DNA from: CAVPCZ01 sp963779225
GTDB taxonomy: Bacteria > Bacteroidota > Ignavibacteria > UBA10030 > UBA6906
DNA length: 64,000 nt
NCBI GenBank assembly: GCA_963779225.1
Contig: CAVZWW010000003.1
Coordinates: 682,001-746,000, forward strand
Reading direction: 5' to 3'
Shown here in pieces: positions 36,456-44,872 of this stretch; the stretch's first letter is position 1; every line of letters starts with the position of its first letter. The position numbers and the translations under genes are program-made. The notes beneath the pieces were generated by a model that worked only from the letters and a program-made list of their open reading frames with translations, searched no databases and was not told where the DNA came from.

Positions 36456-38222
36456 ATGACCGCCGAAAAGAACATGACGACATCCCCCTGCCTTCTCCTC
36501 CTGTTGTTCCTGTTTACCGGCGAAGCTGTACCCCACCGGACGGTGCAGGTCACCGTTCAGGCACAGCTGGTACATCATCCCATTAACCCGCTTCTCTACG
36601 GCATCAACACCGCCCGCTGGGACGAATCCCTGTTTCCGGAGCGTGCGGAGAAGATGCTGCTCTCCTGTGACCGGGATGCCATAGCGAAGATACAGGCGTC
36701 AGGTGTTACCCTCTTGAAGTACCCCGGAGGGAACGACGCCGATGCATATGTCTGGAACGCGCCGGACAATAATCCCGCCGAAATGGATACGGATGAATAT
36801 CTTGCGCTCTGCCGGGCGGTGGACGCAGAACCGTTCATCACCGTCAACTTCAACGCTCCTCCACAGCTCGCCGCCGACTGGGTGCGTTACTGTAACCGGG
36901 AACGCGGATACAATGTGAAGTACTGGGAGGTGGGGGACGAACAGTGGGGAACCTGGGCCAGAGGTCATGCGCCGCCCGAAGTCTATGCGAAAAAATACAT
37001 GACGTTTGTCACGGCGATGAAGGCTGTTGACCCGACGATAAAGGTTGCCACGAATGTGCCCCTGGGGCCTCATCCGGAACAATGGACCACGCGCGTTTTA
37101 AAGGCGGCCGGAAGGCATGTGGATCTGATCACGTTCACGTTCTACCCGCAGCAGTGGGGAAAGGAACATGACGATTCCCTTCTCGCCAGCGTTGATGTGT
37201 ATCGGCGCCAGTTCCTGGATCTCCGGCGCGAGGTTGTGCAGGCCCTGGGTGTCCGGCGCGCCCGGTCGATCTGGCTGGTCAACGTGGGGTACAATTCGGT
37301 GAACCATTCGCCCGGCCCGCAGACACTCCAGATGGTCAACGCCCTCTGGACGGCGGAGATGCTGGGAACCATGGCGGAGACGGGGACCGACATGGCGTGC
37401 TATTGGGCGATCCATAATGCGTTTCCCCCACGGAAGGGGGATTACGGCTATCTCTCTTCAGAAGGGACAAACACGCCGAGTACCACATACCATGTATTTC
37501 CCATGCTGGCGCTGCGATTCCGCGGCGTGGCGATCACAACCGGATCGGGAGATCCGCGTGTACGCGCCTATGCTTCGAAAAACGGCAAAGCTCTGACGCT
37601 GGTACTGGTCAATCGTGATCCCACGCAGCCCGCAGCCGTTTCGGTCCGGTATGAAGGATTCGTGCCGAAATCCGAAGGGGTATTGACCATCCTCGATCCG
37701 CGCGGCTCGCCGGAGAAAACCTCCACGGCAGCTACGGATCCCTTCTCGTTCCATCTGCCGTCCTCCTCGTTGAGTGTGGTGGAACTGGTTGCGGCGGATT
37801 CCGTTGCGCCCCCGGCCAATCTGGCCCTGCGGGCGTCGGCGAGCGCTTCCTCGTATTCGACTATCGGTCCGCAATTCGGTCCGGCAAGCGCTGCTGACGG
37901 GAAATCACACACGCGGTGGTGTTCTGTAGCGTGGACGAAGTCGAACGGGGACGAAGCACAATGGCTCCAGCTGGCGTGGACGGTACCACAGGAAGTTCAC
38001 CGGGTGCGCCTATACTGGGGTGAAACCTGGGGGACACACTACCGGCTCGAGGTGTCGCGAGATGCGGAGAACTGGGACATCGTGCGGGAAGTGACGGGGG
38101 GGAAGGGCGGGGTTGAGGAGTTCACATGGGCCCCGCTCATCTGCCGTTACATCCGGCTGAACGGCATCCGGGGGACAAAGGGCATTTCAGCGTATGCGGT
38201 AAAGGAACTGGAGGTGTATTGA
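36456..38222 (+). CDS. secreted clan GH-A-like glycosidase (GH51/GH39-like) with F5/8-type domain
   Basis: 588 residues. A signal sequence begins at M1 or M7 (PCLLLLLFLFTGEA). The TIM barrel has LLYGINTARWDESLF, LLKYPGGNDADAYVWN and KYWEVGDEQWGTW, where the acid/base motif NE of clan GH-A is DE (Glu162). The usual nucleophile segment TEYNSV aligns with VGYNSV, so Gly278 stands where Glu is expected. A beta domain follows (VRAYASKNGKALTLVLVNRD) and then a discoidin/F5/8-type carbohydrate-binding domain (about 450-588: ARWCS-like HTRWCSVAW, WLQLAW, VHRVRLYWGETWGTHY). It may be an inactive or binding-only relative. Followed directly by the symporter gene. Confidence 0.72.
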   Translation: MTAEKNMTTSPCLLLLLFLFTGEAVPHRTVQVTVQAQLVHHPINPLLYGINTARWDESLFPERAEKMLLSCDRDAIAKIQASGVTLLKYPGGNDADAYVWNAPDNNPAEMDTDEYLALCRAVDAEPFITVNFNAPPQLAADWVRYCNRERGYNVKYWEVGDEQWGTWARGHAPPEVYAKKYMTFVTAMKAVDPTIKVATNVPLGPHPEQWTTRVLKAAGRHVDLITFTFYPQQWGKEHDDSLLASVDVYRRQFLDLRREVVQALGVRRARSIWLVNVGYNSVNHSPGPQTLQMVNALWTAEMLGTMAETGTDMACYWAIHNAFPPRKGDYGYLSSEGTNTPSTTYHVFPMLALRFRGVAITTGSGDPRVRAYASKNGKALTLVLVNRDPTQPAAVSVRYEGFVPKSEGVLTILDPRGSPEKTSTAATDPFSFHLPSSSLSVVELVAADSVAPPANLALRASASASSYSTIGPQFGPASAADGKSHTRWCSVAWTKSNGDEAQWLQLAWTVPQEVHRVRLYWGETWGTHYRLEVSRDAENWDIVREVTGGKGGVEEFTWAPLICRYIRLNGIRGTKGISAYAVKELEVY

Positions 38223-39707
38223 GTGAACTTTCACCTGCTTGACTGGATCATACTTGTTGTGTACCTCGCCGTGTCGGTGTTCATCGGTCTGCGTGCCCGG
38301 AGATACGTCGAGAACATGGAAGGATACCTGATTGCCGGGCGGCGGGTGGGCGTTGCCCTGGGTTCTGCAACACTGCTGGCCACGGAAATCGGCATCGTCA
38401 CATTCATGTACATGGGAGAGCTCGGATACATGACCGGTTTCTCCTGTTTTATCCTGGGCGTCATCGGGCTGCTGGGATACGTGGTCATCGGCAGAACAGG
38501 TTTTATAGTTTCGGCGATGCGGCGGTTGCGCGTGATCACGATTCCCGAATTCTATGAACTCCGGTATGGACGCGGCGTACGACTCCTGGGAGGAAGCATT
38601 CTCTTCCTCGGCGGGGTTCTGAACATGGGGATCTTCCTGAAATTCGACGGCATCTTCCTGACCGAAACCATCGGGCTTTCGCCGGACCTCCTGGTCGTCG
38701 TGATGGTGTTCATGCTGATCATTGTCGTCTGCTACACCATTCTGGGGGGTATGTTCTCGGTGATCATCACCGATTTCATGCAGTTCATTGTGCTGACCAT
38801 CGGCATGCTTGTGGTGACTATTGCCGTTCTGGCGCACGTGAACATTGCCGATCTCGCGTCGGTGGTGACAGAACGGTTCGGAGAGGGGGGGGTGAATCCG
38901 CTGGTGCAGGAACGTTTCGGGCCGGTGTTCATCGTCTGGATCCTGATTGCGACTGTCGCGACGTCGGCCCTCTGGCAACCGGCAACGTCCAAAGCGCTGG
39001 CCTCTGACAGCCCGGAAACAGGCCGGAAGCTGTTTCTGTACACGGGATTGACACTGGCCGGGCGATCCATGATCCCGATGTTCTGGGGTGTGGCGGCGCT
39101 GGCGGTGCTGGGACCGGATGTGCCCCCTTCGGCGGCTATGCCGCGTCTCCTGGGCATTGTGGTCCCCACAGGATTCCTGGGTCTGATGATTGCCGGGATG
39201 CTTGCGGCATCCATGTCCACGTACAGCTCCTATATGCTGGCGTGGAGCTCTGTCGCGACGCGAGACATCATTGCGCCGTTGTGCAGGAACAGGTTATCGG
39301 AATCCCGAACGATTCTCTTCACACGGATCATCGCATTGCTCATCGGGGTATTTCTGCTGGTCTTCGGCCTACTGTACGAGATTCCTGCGACGGCATTTCA
39401 GTATCTCGCGGTCACGGGTGCGATTTACGGCGCCGGAGCGCTGGGGTGTGTGGCGGGCGGGCTGTACTGGAAGAAGGCGAATCGTTTCGGTGCGTATGCC
39501 TCGCTGATGATGGGTGCCGTGGCCCCGCTCGCTTTCCTCATCCTCACTTCCGTACGGGAGTCATTGCCACACTGGATGATTTTCCTCACGGATGTGAATG
39601 TCTCCGGCTTCCTGAGCTTCGTGCTGGCGGGAGGAGGGATGATCATCGGGTCGCTTCTCACCCAACGTACGTATCCGCCCGTGCGCCTGGAGTACCCATC
39701 GGAGTGA
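38223..39707 (+). CDS. sodium:solute symporter family protein (SSS)
   Basis: 494 residues with about 13 membrane helices, starting at GTG immediately after the previous stop. SSS markers: FHLLDWIILVVYLAVSVFIGLRARR, LIAGRRVGVALGSATLLATEIGIVTF, YTILGGMFSVIITDFMQFIVLTIGML, MIAGMLAASMSTYSSYMLAWSSVATRDI. The lone Asn/Gln-poor core does not fix the substrate; neighbours point to a sugar, amino sugar or organic acid released by the two secreted hydrolases. Last gene of the plus-strand cluster, convergent with the GlmU-like gene. Confidence 0.9.
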   Translation: MNFHLLDWIILVVYLAVSVFIGLRARRYVENMEGYLIAGRRVGVALGSATLLATEIGIVTFMYMGELGYMTGFSCFILGVIGLLGYVVIGRTGFIVSAMRRLRVITIPEFYELRYGRGVRLLGGSILFLGGVLNMGIFLKFDGIFLTETIGLSPDLLVVVMVFMLIIVVCYTILGGMFSVIITDFMQFIVLTIGMLVVTIAVLAHVNIADLASVVTERFGEGGVNPLVQERFGPVFIVWILIATVATSALWQPATSKALASDSPETGRKLFLYTGLTLAGRSMIPMFWGVAALAVLGPDVPPSAAMPRLLGIVVPTGFLGLMIAGMLAASMSTYSSYMLAWSSVATRDIIAPLCRNRLSESRTILFTRIIALLIGVFLLVFGLLYEIPATAFQYLAVTGAIYGAGALGCVAGGLYWKKANRFGAYASLMMGAVAPLAFLILTSVRESLPHWMIFLTDVNVSGFLSFVLAGGGMIIGSLLTQRTYPPVRLEYPSE

Positions 39708-39720
39708 GGCGGGGTCCGCC
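39708..39720. terminator. small hairpin between convergent genes
   Basis: GGCGG (39708-39712) pairs with CCGCC (39716-39720) across a GGT loop immediately after the symporter stop. No T-run follows, so it is a weak candidate only. Confidence 0.3.
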
Positions 39721-39726
39721 GCCGGC

Positions 39727-40989
39727 CTAGTGCTCCATGCCAATCTTCTGCCGTTCCTCCCGTGTCAGCTCGAACACCTTCCGGAATACCTCCTCCTCCA
39801 CGCCGGACATCATCGTGTTGCGGCGTGCCATGACGCGGCGGGCGACGTCCAGACTGCGTTCCAGGTCGTAGACGCTCATCTTCTCGGCGCCGCCCCAGGC
39901 GAAGGAGGGGATACTCTTGGGGGGGAATCCGGCCCCGAACACATTGCTCGAGAAACCCACGACGGTTCCGGTGTTGAACATCGTATTGATCGCGCTTTTT
40001 GAGTGATCGCCCATAAAAAGACCCGCGAAGACCGAACCGCTGTCCACCTGTTCTCCGTTGATGACCACCCGCACATGTCCGTAGTTGTTCTTGAGATCGC
40101 TGTTGTTGGTGTCGGCCCCGAGGTTCACCCACATACCGAGATAGGAGTGTCCCAGGAATCCATCGTGTTGCTTGTTCGAAAAACCGTGGATGATGGAGGA
40201 CTCCACTTCGCCGCCGATCTTGCACACCGGACCGATACTCGTACACTCGTAAATTTTCGCTCCCACTTTGATCCTGGATCCTTCTCCAACGCATGCAGGG
40301 CCTTCGATCGTCACATGGGGAAAAATGAGCGCATTCTTTCCGATGTAGATGGGCCCCTGTTCGGCGTCAAGCACCACGCCGGGTTTCACTGTGGCTCCCT
40401 CTTCGATGAAGATCGCATCCGGATTGACCAGATACACACCCTCATGGACATGTCCCACGATCTTCTTCGGGACCCCTGCGGTGAGCAGATGGAAATCGGC
40501 GGCGATCTCCCGGCCGTTTGCGTTGACCAGATCCCACGGATAGGTGATGGTCTTCACCTGTACCTCGCGTTGCGGGATGCCGTCGAAGTCGGCGGCACGG
40601 GGGACATCCGGCAGACCGGTCCGCAGCCGGTCCAGGGCGCTTCCGCTTATGCGTGCAGCGACAAGGATGTCGCCTTCCACATAGACCGTGTCTTCACCCT
40701 GGAGGGGAATCTGTGCAATGAAGGATTCATCGGCGATCACGCGTCCGTTGAGGAACAGACAGCTTGAGGCCGGGATCGTGTTGACAGGGATGCCGGGATT
40801 CTGCTGGCGTACCAGGTCGCTCAGGTTGCCCCGTGAGCGGAGCGTCATGGGAGCGCCGGGATAACATCGAACAAGTTTCTGGAGCAGTGTGGTCATGCCG
40901 CAACGGAGTTCATATGCCGGGCGCATGTACACGAGGGGCAGTAACCGTGTGTAGCCTGGATCTTCAAAGATACAGATGGACTGTGTCAT
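39727..40989 (-). CDS. GlmU-like sugar nucleotidyltransferase
   Basis: 420 residues from ATG 40989 (GGAG 8 nt upstream); a GTG at 40998 is an alternative. N-terminal nucleotidyltransferase-like domain (CIFEDPGYTRLLPLVYMRPAYELRCGMTTLLQKL) is followed by a left-handed beta-helix domain (IFIEEGATVKPGVVLDAEQGPIYIGKNALIFPHVTIEGPACVGEGSRIK, KIGGEVESSIIHGFSNKQHDGFLGHSYLG). This is the putative UDP-N-acetylglucosamine pyrophosphorylase-like family of Bacteroidota-type genomes. The canonical LxxGxGTRM loop of GlmU is absent, so activity is uncertain. 18 nt downstream of nagB on the same strand, which fits an amino-sugar phosphate role. Confidence 0.75.
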   Translation of the reverse strand: MTQSICIFEDPGYTRLLPLVYMRPAYELRCGMTTLLQKLVRCYPGAPMTLRSRGNLSDLVRQQNPGIPVNTIPASSCLFLNGRVIADESFIAQIPLQGEDTVYVEGDILVAARISGSALDRLRTGLPDVPRAADFDGIPQREVQVKTITYPWDLVNANGREIAADFHLLTAGVPKKIVGHVHEGVYLVNPDAIFIEEGATVKPGVVLDAEQGPIYIGKNALIFPHVTIEGPACVGEGSRIKVGAKIYECTSIGPVCKIGGEVESSIIHGFSNKQHDGFLGHSYLGMWVNLGADTNNSDLKNNYGHVRVVINGEQVDSGSVFAGLFMGDHSKSAINTMFNTGTVVGFSSNVFGAGFPPKSIPSFAWGGAEKMSVYDLERSLDVARRVMARRNTMMSGVEEEVFRKVFELTREERQKIGMEH

Positions 40990-41007
40990 CGTCGGCACTC
41001 CGGTAGA

Positions 41008-41772
41008 TTAGAACATCCTGGACTCCCAGGTGTCGTTGTACAGGCCTGTCAATTTGACGGCCGCGTCTCTGTCAAGAAAAACGTATGCTTTCCGGTGCAA
41101 TTGAATGATCGATGCCGGGCACATGGCGGTAATGGGCCCTTCGACTGCGAACTTGATTGCGTCCGCCTTGGCGGACGAGTTTGCCAGAAGGAGCAGCTCT
41201 TTCGCGTCCATGATTGTTCCGACACCCATGGTAATGGCAAACTTCGGCACTTCCTCGGAATTCCTGAAAAACCGGGCGTTATCCATCCGTGTTGTGCCGG
41301 TCAGCGTCTTGATACGCGTTCGTGAGCCGAGCGATGAACCGGGCTCATTGAAGGCGATATGGCCGTTCACGCCGATTCCAAGCACCTGAACATCAATGCC
41401 GCCGAATTCCTGCATCCGCTGTTCGTACCAGGCACAGAAAGCATCAAAGTCCCTGGCCATCCCCATGGGAATGTGTACGTACCGGTGATCGATGTTGATG
41501 TGTTTGAAGAAGTTCTCCTGCATGAAATAGTGATAGCTCTGGTCGTGTTCTGGCGGCAGGCCGACATATTCATCCAGATTGAACGTCGTGACTTTGGAGA
41601 AGTCCAGTCCTTCTTCCCTGTGCATGCGGCCCAGTTCCCTGTACAGCCCCAGCGGTGTGCTTCCGGTGGCGAGGCCCAGGACAAGGTTGGGCTTTTTGCG
41701 GAGATGGCCGGCGATAAACCGTGCGGCCTCTTTGCTCATCTGTTCGTAGGAATCCTTGATGATAACCAGCAT
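41008..41772 (-). CDS. nagB: glucosamine-6-phosphate deaminase
   Basis: Converts glucosamine 6-phosphate to fructose 6-phosphate and ammonia. 254 residues from ATG 41772 (GAGGAG SD at 7 nt). VLGLATGSTPLGLYREL (phosphate loop), NLDEYVGL (catalytic Asp), GIGVNGHIAFNEPGSSLGSRTRI (catalytic His/Glu) and MGVGTIMDAKELLLLANSSAKADAI are all intact. Normal length for NagB. First gene of a two-gene unit with the GlmU-like gene. Its leader carries a palindrome (41812-41832) just after the predicted transcription start, so repression by a sugar-responsive regulator is possible. Confidence 0.96.
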   Translation of the reverse strand: MLVIIKDSYEQMSKEAARFIAGHLRKKPNLVLGLATGSTPLGLYRELGRMHREEGLDFSKVTTFNLDEYVGLPPEHDQSYHYFMQENFFKHINIDHRYVHIPMGMARDFDAFCAWYEQRMQEFGGIDVQVLGIGVNGHIAFNEPGSSLGSRTRIKTLTGTTRMDNARFFRNSEEVPKFAITMGVGTIMDAKELLLLANSSAKADAIKFAVEGPITAMCPASIIQLHRKAYVFLDRDAAVKLTGLYNDTWESRMF

Positions 41773-41811
41773 CGGCAATCTCCTCAAGAATGTGCTGGTG
41801 CGCGGATGGAT

Positions 41812-41832
41812 ACCCCGTGAAACGACCGGGGT
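41812..41832 (-). promoter_or_regulatory. palindrome in the nagB leader
   Basis: ACCCCG (41812-41817) and CGGGGT (41827-41832) are an inverted repeat with a 9-bp centre, located just downstream of the predicted nagB start site (about 41839) and 40 bp before the ATG. Either an operator or a leader hairpin. Confidence 0.4.
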
Positions 41833-41845
41833 TGATACGCGCTCA

Positions 41846-41874
41846 AAGGTAGAAAGCCGCCTGAAGAAAGGCAA
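41846..41874 (-). promoter_or_regulatory. predicted nagB promoter
   Basis: Minus strand TTGCCT (41874-41869), 17 bp, TACCTT (41851-41846). It faces away from the permease promoter eight bases further on. Confidence 0.5.
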
Positions 41875-41879
41875 GAGCG

Positions 41880-41919
41880 GGTTGCGTGTGTGATGCGATT
41901 GTGCTAAGTTGACGCAACC
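41880..41919 (+). promoter_or_regulatory. permease promoter inside an 8-bp inverted repeat
   Basis: TTGCGT (41882-41887), 17 bp, TAAGTT (41905-41910). The arms GGTTGCGT (41880-41887) and ACGCAACC (41912-41919) form a perfect inverted repeat; one arm covers the -35 box and the other ends at the ATG. The ATG is 9 nt after the -10 box. Confidence 0.55.
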
Positions 41920-43257
41920 ATGGAAAACACGGCGCCGAAACGGGAGCTGGGACTCCTGCAGACATCCTCGATTATTGTGGGGACCGTGATAGGCTCAGGC
42001 GTCTTTTTGAGTCTGCCGATCGTCGCCGGGATCGGCGGCACCCCGCTCATGACCGTGCTTATCTGGCTCCTTGGAGGCGTGATATGGGTTCCCCAGATCC
42101 TCATCCTTGCAGAGATGGGCACCGCGTACCCCATTCAGGGGGGGCCGTACTATTATCTGAACAAGGCGGGTTCACCCTTTCTCGCATTCCTCTACACGTG
42201 GACGGCGTTCCTCACCAGTGATACTCCGACGTTGACGATTGTCGCGCTGGGAGCGATGTCCGCACTCAAATACTTCTCGCCCGTCTTTGCGGACCCGGTG
42301 TATTCGCGTGTGATTGCCGCGTCGATGATTATCACGCTGGCGGGGCTCCACTACCGGAGCGTGCGCATCGGCGGGAACTTCCAGATTATCCTGACCGCGG
42401 CCAAGCTGACACCTCTTCTGGCGATCGTTGTGCTTGGCTTTTTTTTCCTGCGTTCCGGCAATCTCGACAGCACCGGCGTGCTTGCCGACGCCGGCACAAC
42501 GTTCGGGATTATTACCGCGGGCCTCTCTTCGACACTCTGGTCGTACGCCGGGTTCGCGAACATTCTGTATATGGCCGGAGAAGTGAAGCGGCCTGAGCGG
42601 AACCTTCCCGTCGCGCTTATAGGGTCCCTGTTGTTCATCACCCTGGCCTATACCCTGATCGCCCTGTGTACCTCCGCAATCGTTCCGTTCGGAGACCTGG
42701 TCGCGGCGAAGGGTGATTTTGTGAATCCTTTCAGCTACCTGGGTGTCGGGACGGAAATTGCCGGCGGTGTTTTTGCGATTGCGGCCTTTGTATCGATGCT
42801 GGGGGTGCTCAACGCCAGCATCATGGCTCAGCCGCGCCTGGAGTACGCGATCGCGCGGGATGGGCTGTTCTTCTCGGTGTTCGGACATCTGCATCCGAGG
42901 TTCCTCACGCCGGATTACTCCATCCTGATCCAATCCGGCCTTGCCATTGTGCTCTTCCTGCTCGGCAACATCGAAAACATGCTCGGGTACTTCACGATGT
43001 CGTACGCCTTGCAGAATGCACTGGTCTACGGGGCGATCTTTTTCCTGCGCGGACGGGAGGATTACCGGCCGACCTATCGATCACCCCTCTGGCGTCCTAT
43101 GGCGGCACTGGCTGTCCTCACGCAGGTCGTGGTTGCCGGAGGCACGTTTATGGCGTATCCGGCAGGTGGAATCCTTGCATCGCTGGTGCTGATTCTGTCA
43201 GGGCTCCCGATCTATTTCTACTACGCTTTCAAGAAACGTCAACAGCAATCGGCGTGA
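41920..43257 (+). CDS. amino acid permease (APC superfamily)
   Basis: 445 residues with about 12 membrane helices. The N-terminal helix 1 motif SSIIVGTVIGSGVFLSLPIVAGIGGTP with GSG is the substrate-binding unwound region of APC transporters; ALGAMSALKYF, GLSSTLWSYAGFANILYMAGEVKRPERNLPVA (helix 6 motif) and QPRLEYAIARDGLFF are family marks. LAT/YfnA-like branch likely. Substrate not fixed. It is co-directional with, and abuts, a YtcJ-like amidohydrolase, so uptake followed by hydrolysis of an amide or peptide derivative is possible. The likely transcript is nearly leaderless. Confidence 0.9.
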   Translation: MENTAPKRELGLLQTSSIIVGTVIGSGVFLSLPIVAGIGGTPLMTVLIWLLGGVIWVPQILILAEMGTAYPIQGGPYYYLNKAGSPFLAFLYTWTAFLTSDTPTLTIVALGAMSALKYFSPVFADPVYSRVIAASMIITLAGLHYRSVRIGGNFQIILTAAKLTPLLAIVVLGFFFLRSGNLDSTGVLADAGTTFGIITAGLSSTLWSYAGFANILYMAGEVKRPERNLPVALIGSLLFITLAYTLIALCTSAIVPFGDLVAAKGDFVNPFSYLGVGTEIAGGVFAIAAFVSMLGVLNASIMAQPRLEYAIARDGLFFSVFGHLHPRFLTPDYSILIQSGLAIVLFLLGNIENMLGYFTMSYALQNALVYGAIFFLRGREDYRPTYRSPLWRPMAALAVLTQVVVAGGTFMAYPAGGILASLVLILSGLPIYFYYAFKKRQQQSA

Positions 43258-43259
43258 CC

Positions 43260-44840
43260 ATGAAGTGTTTTCTGAATGGTATTGTCCACACGGTCAACCC
43301 GCTGCTTCCGCGTGCGGAAGCCGTCGTTACACAGGGGACCAGAATTGTCTTTGTCGGGACATCATCCGCGGCCAGGAGTTTTGCGGGCGAGGGGGCCGAA
43401 GTGATCGACCTGCGAGGCCGTCTTCTTTTGCCGGGCTTCATCGATGATCATGTCCACTTCGTGCTGGGCGGGACGCAGATCGGGGGGCTCAACCTGCGCG
43501 GCTGCAGAAGCACGGCGGCATTTATTGCCGGGGTTGACATGTATGTCCGGTCTCACCGGGATGCGTGGGTAACCGGCGGAGACTGGGACCAGGAAGCGTG
43601 GGAGACCAGGACCCTGCCCCGGAAGGAGTGGATCGATCCGGTTTCCCCGGATACCCCGGTCTTCCTGCCGCGATTCGACTGGCATATGGCTCTGGCGAAT
43701 ACCGTCGCATTGCAGCGTGCCGGCATAACACGCGATACGCCGGACCCGCCGGGGGGGCGGATCGAACGTGATGCCGCGACAGGTGAGCCGACAGGTATCG
43801 TGAAGGATGCGGCGATGGAGCTCATCCTCGGGGTCGTACCCAAACCCGCTTTTCACATTCTGGAACATGCGGTACTCAAAGCCCTTGAAGAAGCCCGAAG
43901 GGCCGGGGTCACTTCGGTGCATGACATTGCCGAAGAAGTCCACATCCCGGTCTACAAAAAACTCGAGGGTGAAGGGAAATTGACGTGCAGGATCTATGCG
44001 CGTCTTCCGCTTGCGGGATATCAAAAGTTGATGCGTGAGCGGGTACGACACGCACACGGCGATGATCTGGTGAAGGTGGGATCAATGAAGGCCTTCGCTG
44101 ACGGATCGCTCGGCTCGAACACCGCGTGGTTCTTCGAACCGTATCTCAATGAACCCGCAACGGGGCTTCCTATGGAAGTGCTGACCGGCGGCCTGCTCCG
44201 TACGTGGGCAATGGATGCCGACCGTCACGGGCTCCAGCTCTCGATTCATGCGATAGGCGACCGTGCCAACGACGCCGTGCTGGAGATCTTCGAGGAGATT
44301 GTCCGCACGAATCCGCCCTGGGACCGGAGGTTCCGGATCGAACATGCCCAGCATGTGCGCAAGACCGATGTTGCACGTTTTGCCGCACTGGGCGTGATTG
44401 TCTCGGCTCAACCGTACCATTGCATCGATGATGGCGTTTGGGCGGAAACCCGCATCGGGCCGGAAAGGGCGGCGACGGCATATGCCTTCAAAACCTTTCT
44501 CGACGCCGGTGTGCGGGTGTGTTTCGGCAGTGACTGGACCGTTGCTCCGCTGAACCCGCTTCTGGGCATCCACGCCGCAGTGACCCGCGCCACACTGGAC
44601 GGCAAACGTCCGGGAGGATGGACTCCGGCGGAACGGCTCACCGTGGAAGAGGCGGTGCGCTGTTACACGATCAACAACGCCTACGCCTCCTTTGAAGAAC
44701 AGCTCAAAGGGAGCATTGAAGCGGGCAAACTAGCGGATATGGTGGTGCTCTCGGAGAATATCTTTGCGCTTCCACCAGAAGCAATCACGGATGTGCGCGT
44801 GGAGATGACTGTGGTGGGGGGAGAACGCTATGATGTCTGA
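43260..44840 (+). CDS. YtcJ-like amidohydrolase (Amidohydro_3)
   Basis: 526 residues from ATG 43260; a GTG at 43254 that overlaps the permease stop is an alternative. Metal site DDHVHFVLGG near residue 65, then WHMALANTVAL, GGRIERDAATGEPTGIVKDAAMELI, KAFADGSLGSNTAWF, LQLSIHAIGDRANDAVLE and RIEHAQHV, with the late metal Asp in CFGSDWTVAPLNPLLGI. This order is diagnostic for the YtcJ/N-substituted formamide deformylase-like family. Substrates vary. Coupling to the permease suggests a catabolic pair. No signal peptide, so cytosolic. Confidence 0.88.
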   Translation: MKCFLNGIVHTVNPLLPRAEAVVTQGTRIVFVGTSSAARSFAGEGAEVIDLRGRLLLPGFIDDHVHFVLGGTQIGGLNLRGCRSTAAFIAGVDMYVRSHRDAWVTGGDWDQEAWETRTLPRKEWIDPVSPDTPVFLPRFDWHMALANTVALQRAGITRDTPDPPGGRIERDAATGEPTGIVKDAAMELILGVVPKPAFHILEHAVLKALEEARRAGVTSVHDIAEEVHIPVYKKLEGEGKLTCRIYARLPLAGYQKLMRERVRHAHGDDLVKVGSMKAFADGSLGSNTAWFFEPYLNEPATGLPMEVLTGGLLRTWAMDADRHGLQLSIHAIGDRANDAVLEIFEEIVRTNPPWDRRFRIEHAQHVRKTDVARFAALGVIVSAQPYHCIDDGVWAETRIGPERAATAYAFKTFLDAGVRVCFGSDWTVAPLNPLLGIHAAVTRATLDGKRPGGWTPAERLTVEEAVRCYTINNAYASFEEQLKGSIEAGKLADMVVLSENIFALPPEAITDVRVEMTVVGGERYDV

Positions 44841-44872
44841 TCTCCCTGCAGGTCCATCCCCGGAGGAACACC

